The position numbers and the translations under genes are program-made. From positions 1 through 64,000 of the forward strand of contig JBLXCH010000001.1 of assembly GCA_048265065.1 (NCBI GenBank): DNA of 64,000 nt. The letters run 5' to 3'. This document shows positions 57,688-64,000 of the stretch, piece by piece. Numbering within the stretch: position 1 is the first letter of the stretch; the number at the start of each line of letters is the position of its first letter. The notes below the pieces were generated by a model. The model did not search any database, had not been told where the DNA came from, and saw nothing but the letters and a program-made list of their open reading frames with translations. Origin of the DNA: Motiliproteus sp048265065 (lineage in GTDB: Bacteria > Pseudomonadota > Gammaproteobacteria > Pseudomonadales > Balneatricaceae).

Positions 57688-60177
57688 ATGTCATCAGTCC
57701 ATGATGATCCAAACGCGGCAAGAGAAGCTAAAAAATACGATAACCCCATTCCCAGTCGTGAGTTTATCATTGAACGACTGGCTGACTCTGGCAAACCCCT
57801 GTCACATCCGCAGCTCTGTGATGAGCTGAAACTCTTTGAAGATGACAATATAGAAGCATTGCGTCGACGTCTCCGGGCAATGGTGCGTGACGGGCAGCTT
57901 ATTCAGGATCGTAAAGGTTGTTATGGTCTCGTCGATCGTATGGATCTTATTGCTGGTCGAGTGCAAGGGCACCGTGATGGCTACGGCTTTCTAATTCGGG
58001 ATGATAATGGTGAGGATATCTTTCTTCACAATCGCCAAATGCGCCGAGTCTTTGATGGTGATCGGGTACTTGTTCGTGCCGCAGACTATGATCGTCGAGG
58101 TCGCTTAGAAGGCAAGATTGTTGAGGTTCTTGAGCAGAACACGCAACAATTGGTGGGCCGACTCTATCGCAATGGCAAGCTTGCTTTCTTTACTTCAGAA
58201 AATCATCGTATTACCCATGAAATTGCGGTGGCGCCAGAGGATGATCAAGATACTCCCGACGGTTACTACGTTTTAGTTGAGATTGTTCAACAGCCAGGCC
58301 CACGCAATATGGCGCGAGCGCGAGTCGTTGAGGTGCTGGGTGCCCACATGGCGCCTGGGATGGAAATCGAAGTAGCGATACGCAATTATGATGTGCCCAA
58401 TGAATGGCCGGAAGATGTTACCGCAGAAGCCGGACAGTTTGGGGCGACGGTTGCCGAAGCTGATAAAAAAGACCGAGTAGACCTGCGTAAGAAGCCGTTT
58501 GTAACGATTGATGGTGAAGATGCGCGTGATTTCGACGATGCGGTCTTTTGTGAAGCAAAACGCGGCGGTGGCTGGCGCTTATATGTGGCCATTGCCGATG
58601 TGTCTCACTACGTAAAGCCAGGAAAACCGTTAGATACCGAGGCTCATCAGCGGGGTAACTCAGTTTACTTCCCCGGCTTTGTGGTGCCGATGTTGCCTGA
58701 GGCTTTATCAAATGGTCTTTGTTCGTTAAACCCGCAGGTTGATCGTCTTGCGATGGTGTGTGAGATGACGATCAGTGCGCAAGGTAACCTCAGTGGCTAT
58801 CAGTTTTATGAAGGCGTAATTTGTTCTCACGCGCGCTTAACTTACACACAAGTGGGCGCTTTGTTAAAAGATGATAAATCCGGTTTAGGCGCTGAAGTTA
58901 GTGAGCAGTTTAGTCATGTTGCATCTCATTTGTTTGAACTTCATCGTTTGTACCATTCTCTGCGTGAGGCTCGTCAGCGTCGTGGTGCAATTGATTTTGA
59001 GACGACTGAAACGCGTATCGATTTTGGTCCTGAACGCAAAATAGAACAGATTGTTCCCGTGGTTCGCAATGATGCCCACAAGCTCATTGAAGAATGTATG
59101 TTGTGCGCTAACGTAGCGACGGCGCGCTTTGTCGAAAAAGTTCAAAAGCCTGGATTGTACCGTGTTCACCAGGGCCCTAAAGAGAAAAAACTTGAGAACC
59201 TTCGCGCTTATTTAGGTGAGTTGGGTTTGAGTATGACGGGTGGTCAAAAGCCAACACCAACCGATTATCAACAATTGCTAGAGAGTATTCAGGACCGCCC
59301 AGATGCGCACATTATTCAAACCATGATGTTGCGCTCTATGAGTCAAGCGGTCTACACCCCGGATAATGAAGGTCACTTTGGTCTAGGTTACAAAGCCTAT
59401 GCCCACTTTACCTCACCGATTCGTCGTTATCCTGACTTGTTAGTTCATCGCTTAATTCGTGCTGTAGTGCGAAGTGGCGCTGAGGCCGGCAATCGAGTGC
59501 GTCGTGTTGATGGTGCTAAACCGTTCAATTTTAAAGCGGCTTATCCTTACGATTTGGAACAGATGGTTGCGTTAGGTGAGCATTGCTCAATGACCGAACG
59601 TCGTGCCGACGAAGCAACTCGTGATGTGGTCGCGTGGTTGAAATGTGAGTACGTGCAGAACTGTGTTGGCGACGAGTTTGATGGCGTAATCAGTGCTGTA
59701 ACAAACTTTGGTGCTTTCGTTGAGTTGAAAGACATTTATGTAGAAGGCTTGATCCATGTAACTGCATTGCCGGGCGATTACTATCATTTTGATGCACCAA
59801 AGCAGCGTTTAGTGGGTGAGAGAACACGGACGGTGTATCGGTTAGGTGACGAGCTTAGAGTTAAAGTGGTTCGGGTTGACTTAGAAGATCGGAAGATTGA
59901 TTTCGAATTGGTCAAACAGGTAAAAGCAGCAAAGAAAAAAGAGAGTGTCCGTTCGTTGCTGGCTGCAGGGAAACTGGGCGCGGATAAAAAGAAAAGTGGT
60001 GGTAAATCGTCTACCGAGGGCCGAAAACCCACGAAGAAAAAGTCGATTAAAGGTAGACCTAGAGCGGGAGCTAGCGCTGCTGCTAAAAAACGAGGAAAGC
60101 CGGCCAGCGCCAAAAAAGCCACTGCTAAAGCGGGTGCAAAGAAAAAGTCTACAAAGTCGCGCAGTAAAAACAGTTAA
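57688..60177 (+). CDS. rnr: ribonuclease R
   Basis: RNase R is a processive 3'-5' exoribonuclease that degrades structured RNA and works with tmRNA-SmpB on stalled messages. The order is: an N-terminal helix-turn-helix domain (about residues 25-85), two cold-shock OB domains (about 85-240), the catalytic RNB domain with DGEDARDFDDAVF holding the catalytic Asp residues, an S1 domain with DGVISAVTNFGAFVELKDI, and a Lys/Ser/Ala-rich tail of about 80 residues. The tail is longer than in many relatives and low in complexity. A strong family match gives 829 residues. serB follows 80 bp later. Confidence 0.96.
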   Translation: MSSVHDDPNAAREAKKYDNPIPSREFIIERLADSGKPLSHPQLCDELKLFEDDNIEALRRRLRAMVRDGQLIQDRKGCYGLVDRMDLIAGRVQGHRDGYGFLIRDDNGEDIFLHNRQMRRVFDGDRVLVRAADYDRRGRLEGKIVEVLEQNTQQLVGRLYRNGKLAFFTSENHRITHEIAVAPEDDQDTPDGYYVLVEIVQQPGPRNMARARVVEVLGAHMAPGMEIEVAIRNYDVPNEWPEDVTAEAGQFGATVAEADKKDRVDLRKKPFVTIDGEDARDFDDAVFCEAKRGGGWRLYVAIADVSHYVKPGKPLDTEAHQRGNSVYFPGFVVPMLPEALSNGLCSLNPQVDRLAMVCEMTISAQGNLSGYQFYEGVICSHARLTYTQVGALLKDDKSGLGAEVSEQFSHVASHLFELHRLYHSLREARQRRGAIDFETTETRIDFGPERKIEQIVPVVRNDAHKLIEECMLCANVATARFVEKVQKPGLYRVHQGPKEKKLENLRAYLGELGLSMTGGQKPTPTDYQQLLESIQDRPDAHIIQTMMLRSMSQAVYTPDNEGHFGLGYKAYAHFTSPIRRYPDLLVHRLIRAVVRSGAEAGNRVRRVDGAKPFNFKAAYPYDLEQMVALGEHCSMTERRADEATRDVVAWLKCEYVQNCVGDEFDGVISAVTNFGAFVELKDIYVEGLIHVTALPGDYYHFDAPKQRLVGERTRTVYRLGDELRVKVVRVDLEDRKIDFELVKQVKAAKKKESVRSLLAAGKLGADKKKSGGKSSTEGRKPTKKKSIKGRPRAGASAAAKKRGKPASAKKATAKAGAKKKSTKSRSKNS

Positions 60178-60256
60178 CCTGATGGTGTTTGGTAGGTATA
60201 GCTGTAATGTCGCAGTGTATATCGTCTCGTAGAGCGCAGGTGTAGGTCGTTTGTTA

Positions 60257-61468
60257 ATGAAAGAAGTTGTTTTAATTACGGTCACCGGAGATGACAAGCC
60301 TGGTGTGACAGCGACCATCGCAGGGATTCTTGCAGAGTATGAGGTTAACGTTTTAGATATCGGTCAGGCCGTTATTCATACACGATTATCCCTCGGTATT
60401 TTGGTCGATGTGCCTGGTAAGGCCGAAACCTCCCCTGTGCTTAGTAAAGTGCTTTTCCGTATGCATGCTATGGGCTTGGCGACGCACTTTGATCCGGTCG
60501 AAATTGCTGATTACCAGCGCTGGGTCGAGGCGCAGGGTAAACCTCGTTACATCATCACCTTATTGGCCAGAACAGTGACAGCGGAGCATATCGCCAGAGT
60601 GTCTACACTTGCGGCTGAGCACGGTCTCAATATTGATAATATTAGTCGTCTGTCTGGGCGCGTTCCTTTAGACAAAGTGGCGCAAACGACTAAATCTTGT
60701 ATCGAATTCTCAGTGAGGGGAGCCCCAAGCGATGAGCTGAGGCAGGCATTCCTTCATCTATCGACCGAGCTGGATGTGGATATCGCTTTTCAAAATGATG
60801 ATATCTACCGTCGAACGCGGCGTTTGGTGGTGTTCGATATGGATTCAACGTTGATTGAAGCTGAAGTGATTGATGAGCTTGCTGAAGCGGCGGGCGTGAA
60901 GGCGGAAGTTTCTGCGATTACCGAAAGTGCGATGCGCGGTGAGATAGATTTTTCTGAAAGTTTTAGACAACGGGTTGCGTTGCTTAAAGGTCTGGATGTT
61001 TCCGTCTTGCCACAAATTGCGGCAAGACTACCGCTAACAGAAGGTGTTGAGGCCTTAGTGTCTAACTTAAATAGTTTAGGTTACAAAACAGCAATCTTAT
61101 CGGGTGGTTTTGACTACTTTGCTGAAATGCTTAAGCAAAAGCTGGGCTTTGATTATGTTTTTGCTAATGCGTTAGACATTAAAGATGGCAAAGTAACGGG
61201 TGAGGTGACAACCCCGATTGTCGACGGGGAGCGTAAAGCGCAATTGCTGCGTGAGTTGGCAGAAAAAGAAGGCATTAGCCTAAAGCAAACAATTGCTGTT
61301 GGTGACGGGGCAAACGACCTTCCTATGTTGAGTGAGGCGGGCCTAGGTATTGCGTTTCGTGCGAAACCGCTGGTTCGAAGCTCGGCAAAGCATGCAATAT
61401 CGACACTGGGACTGGACGGGATTCTTTATTTAATTGGTTTCCGCGATCGGGATAGAATTGAACACTAG
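60257..61468 (+). CDS. serB: phosphoserine phosphatase SerB
   Basis: SerB catalyses the last step of serine synthesis, removing phosphate from O-phosphoserine. It has two N-terminal ACT-like domains (about residues 1-80 and 95-175), then the HAD phosphatase domain with nucleophile motif VVFDMDSTLIEAEVIDELA at about residue 196 and LSGGFDYFAEMLKQKLGF. The motif GDGANDLPML completes the active site. I used the ATG for MKEVVLITV, two codons after a possible TTG, for 403 residues, similar to Pseudomonas SerB. ACT domains would sense an amino acid. The gene follows rnr in the same direction. Confidence 0.95.
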   Translation: MKEVVLITVTGDDKPGVTATIAGILAEYEVNVLDIGQAVIHTRLSLGILVDVPGKAETSPVLSKVLFRMHAMGLATHFDPVEIADYQRWVEAQGKPRYIITLLARTVTAEHIARVSTLAAEHGLNIDNISRLSGRVPLDKVAQTTKSCIEFSVRGAPSDELRQAFLHLSTELDVDIAFQNDDIYRRTRRLVVFDMDSTLIEAEVIDELAEAAGVKAEVSAITESAMRGEIDFSESFRQRVALLKGLDVSVLPQIAARLPLTEGVEALVSNLNSLGYKTAILSGGFDYFAEMLKQKLGFDYVFANALDIKDGKVTGEVTTPIVDGERKAQLLRELAEKEGISLKQTIAVGDGANDLPMLSEAGLGIAFRAKPLVRSSAKHAISTLGLDGILYLIGFRDRDRIEH

Positions 61469-61492
61469 GCAGCTTGTGCACTGCGGGCGGTT

Positions 61493-62113
61493 ATGATGAG
61501 TGCTGAAAGTGCAGTCACTTTCTTTCTAGCTATTTTTATTTTTGGGATTACGCCGGGGCCAGGAGTGTTCGCCATTCTTGCACGCAGTTTGGCTCACGGT
61601 GCTAAAAGTTGTTTCCTCTTAGCTTTAGGTATGACGATTAGCGACATTATTTATTTGATAATGGCGTGTTTAGGTTTGGCTGTTATTGCGGAAAACTGGA
61701 GTGGATTGTTTACCTTCATTCGCTGGGTTGGGGCAGCTTATTTATGCTATTTGGGCTACCAGTTGTTTACATCGACGCCTGATGCTGAAACTGAGCGATC
61801 CGCATCATTTAAAGCTGGCGTAGCCGGTTTTGTTCAAGGCTTTCTTATCTCTGCTTCAAACCCTAAGGTGATTTTGTTTTACATTGCCTTTCTTCCTACC
61901 TTTATGGATTTAACCGTCCTGAGCCATCAGGATATAGCTTTGGCTGCAGTGCTGACTTTGGTAGCATTGATGTTGGGGCTGATGTTGATAGCTATCAGCA
62001 CCTCAAAAGCACGGCGTTTACTTAAAACACCCGAAGCGGCGAAGAAAATGAACCAGGGTGCCGGTTTAATTATGTTCACAGCGGGTATCTACTTGTTTTT
62101 ACGTCGTACATAA
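61493..62113 (+). CDS. LysE/RhtB family amino-acid exporter
   Basis: A small inner-membrane exporter of amino acids or related metabolites. Six hydrophobic helices are seen. The family start is visible as FGITPGPGVFAILARSLAHGAKS near residue 18 (in part), with the segment VGAAYLCYLGYQLF in the third helix and FLISASNPKVILFYIAFLP in the fourth. At 206 residues it is typical. The exported substrate (homoserine lactone, threonine, leucine and others are known) cannot be told. Two ATGs three bases apart are possible starts. It lies 25 bp after serB and just ahead of the S10 promoter. Confidence 0.9.
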   Translation: MMSAESAVTFFLAIFIFGITPGPGVFAILARSLAHGAKSCFLLALGMTISDIIYLIMACLGLAVIAENWSGLFTFIRWVGAAYLCYLGYQLFTSTPDAETERSASFKAGVAGFVQGFLISASNPKVILFYIAFLPTFMDLTVLSHQDIALAAVLTLVALMLGLMLIAISTSKARRLLKTPEAAKKMNQGAGLIMFTAGIYLFLRRT

Positions 62114-62231
62114 TTTGCTCACCATATGGTTTAGGCGTATGATCGCGCCCTCAATGCTTTCTTGATTGGTTGCTTTGTGTAGTAACTAGCGGAAGGTGTT
62201 GTGCCTCCTCAAAACTTTATTGTATTTCTGC

Positions 62232-62260
62232 TTGCAGTTGTTTTTCTCAGAGCGTACAAT
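62232..62260 (+). promoter_or_regulatory. sigma-70 promoter of the S10 ribosomal operon
   Basis: TTGCAG, a 17-base spacer and TACAAT give a good housekeeping promoter about 70 bp before rpsJ. It shows that the ribosomal operon starts here and not from an upstream tuf gene. No clear L4-binding leader structure was recognised in the short leader. Confidence 0.8.
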
Positions 62261-62328
62261 TTCGTACCCTTTTTTTGAGGGGGTGGCAGCTATTGCCATT
62301 TAAAAAATTCATCGGAGTTGTGATCGAA

Positions 62329-62640
62329 ATGCAAAACCAGAAAATCCGAATTCGATTGAAGGCTTTTGATCATCGCTTAATCGACGCCTCCACTCAGGAG
62401 ATTGTTGATACTGCTAAGCGTACCGGCGCGCAAGTGCGTGGCCCGATCCCACTACCGACTCGTAAGGAGCGTTTTACGGTTCTGATTTCACCACACGTGA
62501 ACAAAGATGCACGTGATCAGTATGAAATCCGTACACATAAACGCGTACTAGACATCGTTGAGCCGACTGAAAAAACAGTTGACGCATTGATGAAGCTAGA
62601 TCTTGCAGCGGGCGTGGATGTTCAAATTAGCCTGGGCTAA
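62329..62640 (+). CDS. rpsJ: 30S ribosomal protein S10 (transcription factor NusE)
   Basis: S10 binds the 30S head and, as NusE, pairs with NusB in antitermination. The start is MQNQKIRIRLKAFDHRLID, the middle has RGPIPLPTRKERFTVL with the conserved loop, and the end is GVDVQISLG. The 103-residue length equals E. coli S10. Longer frames upstream run through the leader and are not used. It is the first gene of the S10 operon here, 105 bp before rplC. Confidence 0.98.
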   Translation: MQNQKIRIRLKAFDHRLIDASTQEIVDTAKRTGAQVRGPIPLPTRKERFTVLISPHVNKDARDQYEIRTHKRVLDIVEPTEKTVDALMKLDLAAGVDVQISLG

Positions 62641-62745
62641 TCGTAGGGAGCGCCAGAGGCGCTATATAAATTAAGCGAGGAATGCCTTGGAATAGGCAGC
62701 CATAGCGGGTGATAGCCCCGTACTCAACTGGCAATGAGGTTTGTT

Positions 62746-63384
62746 ATGACTATTGGTTTAGTCGGACGTAAAGCGGGGATGACCCGTATTTTCACTGAAG
62801 ACGGTGCGTCCGTGCCAGTCACGGTCATCGAAGTGGAACCGAATCGCGTTACTCAAGTTAAAACTGCTGATACTGACGGTTACAGTGCAATCCAGGTTAC
62901 TTCTGGTGCGCGCAAAGCGTCACGTGTTAATAAGGCTGAAGCAGGTCATTTTGCTAAAGCTGGCACAGAAGCAGGTCGCGGTTTGTGGGAGTTCCGCTTG
63001 TCGGATGGCGAAGAAGTTCAAGTTGGTGATCAGCTAACTGTTGAGCGCTTCGAAGCTGGACAGAAGGTTGATGTCACTGGTGAGTCTAAAGGTAAAGGTT
63101 TCCAAGGCGCGATTAAGCGTTGGAACTTCACCATGCAAGACGCAACTCACGGTAACTCTCTTTCGCATCGTGCACCAGGTTCTATTGGTCAGTGTCAGAC
63201 TCCCGGACGTGTATGGAAGGGTAAGAAGATGGCTGGTCACATGGGTGCTGAGCGCGTCACAATTCAGACATTAGAAGTCGTACAGATCGATGCAGAGCGT
63301 AATCTGCTGATGATCAAAGGTTCGGTTCCTGGTGCTCCTGGTGGTGACGTTATTGTTAAACCAGCTGTTAAAGCTCGCGCCTAA
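62746..63384 (+). CDS. rplC: 50S ribosomal protein L3
   Basis: L3 is an early-assembly large-subunit protein near the peptidyl-transferase region. MTIGLVGRKAGMTRIF is the family start, and the long loop with the methylated Gln region is seen as SHRAPGSIGQCQTPGRVWKG, the Gln being the PrmB target by analogy. The ATG with GAGG ahead gives 212 residues. Promoter and leader lie in front of rpsJ; L3 and the following L4 gene are separated by only 11 bp. Confidence 0.98.
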   Translation: MTIGLVGRKAGMTRIFTEDGASVPVTVIEVEPNRVTQVKTADTDGYSAIQVTSGARKASRVNKAEAGHFAKAGTEAGRGLWEFRLSDGEEVQVGDQLTVERFEAGQKVDVTGESKGKGFQGAIKRWNFTMQDATHGNSLSHRAPGSIGQCQTPGRVWKGKKMAGHMGAERVTIQTLEVVQIDAERNLLMIKGSVPGAPGGDVIVKPAVKARA

Positions 63385-63395
63385 GGGAGAAAGCA

Positions 63396-64000
63396 ATGAA
63401 TTTAAATATTGCAGGAGCTGACGGTTCGGTTGAAGTTTCTGAGCTGTCGTTCGGTAAAGAATTTAATGAAGCATTAGTGCATCAGGTTGTGACTGCTTAT
63501 TTAGCAGGCGCGCGCCAAGGTACTCGTGCTCAGAAGACGCGTTCTGATGTTCGCGGTGGCGGTCGTAAGCCATGGCGTCAGAAGGGTACTGGTCGTGCCC
63601 GTGCTGGTACTATCCGTAGCCCAATTTGGCGCAGCGGTGGTGTGACTTTCGCAGCTCGTCCTCAAGATCATTCTCAGAAGGTTAATAAGAAGATGTATCG
63701 CGCAGCGATTCGTTGCATCTTCTCTGAGCTGGTTCGTCAAGATCGTTTGGTTGTTGTTGAAAGCTTAGCGCTTGAAACACCTAAGACCAAAGAGATGGTG
63801 GCTAAGCTTAAAGAATTGGATCTGACTAACGTGTTGATGGTGTCTGAAGAAGTTGATCAGAATCTCTATCTTGCATCACGTAATATTCCACATGTTGATG
63901 TGCGTGACGCGGCAGCAATTGATCCTGTTAGCCTAGTAGGTTTTGAAAAAGTGTTGGTTACTGTGCCTGCGCTGAAGAAGATTGAGGAGATGCTAGGATG
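63396..64000 (+). CDS. rplD: 50S ribosomal protein L4, stop codon at the window edge
   Basis: L4 lines the peptide exit tunnel and in enterobacteria also represses the S10 operon. The frame starts with MNLNIAGADGSVEVSE after a GGGAG site, and the tunnel loop is seen as RSDVRGGGRKPWRQKGTGRA. It runs to EEMLG at the window edge: 201 codons, equal to E. coli L4, with the last two bases TG. An expected TGA stop would overlap an ATG at 63998-64000, the start of rplW (L23), as is usual. The gene is therefore essentially complete. Confidence 0.95.
   Translation, partial: MNLNIAGADGSVEVSELSFGKEFNEALVHQVVTAYLAGARQGTRAQKTRSDVRGGGRKPWRQKGTGRARAGTIRSPIWRSGGVTFAARPQDHSQKVNKKMYRAAIRCIFSELVRQDRLVVVESLALETPKTKEMVAKLKELDLTNVLMVSEEVDQNLYLASRNIPHVDVRDAAAIDPVSLVGFEKVLVTVPALKKIEEMLG

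Overview
The window is a chromosomal segment of a gammaproteobacterium. Several gene orders are shared with Pseudomonas and other Pseudomonadales/Oceanospirillales-type genomes: bamE<>fur next to recN, grpE-dnaK-dnaJ-dapB...carA-carB-greA, nrdR-ribD-ribE-ribB(A)-ribH-nusB-thiL-pgpA, queA-tgt-yajC-secD-secF, and pomAB beside xseB-ispA-dxs. The flagellar stator genes look like the sodium-driven PomA/PomB type, which together with an NSS-family sodium symporter suggests a marine or saline habitat. I cannot name the genus. Almost all of the DNA is ordinary core genome. No prophage, insertion sequence, CRISPR array or rRNA gene was seen. The sequence is from a draft: two runs of 100 Ns lie inside one sensor-kinase gene.

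Layout. 1-6.3 kb: 3' part of rlmJ, pomAB, xseB-ispA-dxs (isoprenoids) and ribA. 6.4-7 kb: a small self-contained transcription unit encoding a ribbon-helix-helix protein and a 38-residue lysine-rich peptide. 7-14.3 kb: a long minus-strand riboflavin/thiamine/phospholipid operon (nrdR to pgpA) preceded by glyA. 14.6-21.7 kb: ettA, a PAS-PAS-GGDEF cyclase, smpB, an NSS transporter, ratA-ratB, bamE and fur. 21.8-34.7 kb: recN, the heat-shock genes with a sigma-32 promoter in front of grpE, dapB, an OmpA-like lipid-free periplasmic/outer-membrane gene set between dapB and carA, carAB and greA. 34.8-43.2 kb: the accessory part, with a small hypothetical gene, gamma-glutamyltransferase, a VOC protein, an ABM-fold protein behind a 14-bp tandem repeat, and a two-gene signalling operon (REC-HD-GYP plus a very large BvgS/EvgS-like hybrid kinase). 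43.4-47 kb: pqiABC lipid-transport genes and a tRNA-Leu(CAA). 47.2-52.9 kb: queuosine genes and the SecDF-YajC complex. 53-57.5 kb: a FecI/FecR/TonB-receptor cell-surface signalling unit with a Fur-box-like site. 57.7-64 kb: rnr, serB, a LysE-type exporter, then the start of the S10 ribosomal operon (rpsJ, rplC, rplD), ending on the ATG of the next gene.

How the genes work together. Riboflavin supply is spread over ribA and the rib operon. The RibBA-like protein has lost the GTP cyclohydrolase II signature residues, so the separate RibA probably carries that step. Three genes point to cyclic-di-GMP control: the GGDEF cyclase makes it, and HD-GYP proteins usually degrade it downstream of a kinase such as the one encoded next door. 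Iron control is present both as Fur itself and as a Fur-box-like site ahead of the FecI-type sigma factor. The most notable non-routine observations are the small RHH/lysine-rich operon, the 14-bp repeat array, the kinase with three apparent periplasmic binding modules, the assembly overlap inside that kinase, a shortened RatA, and the S10 operon sitting apart from the str operon.
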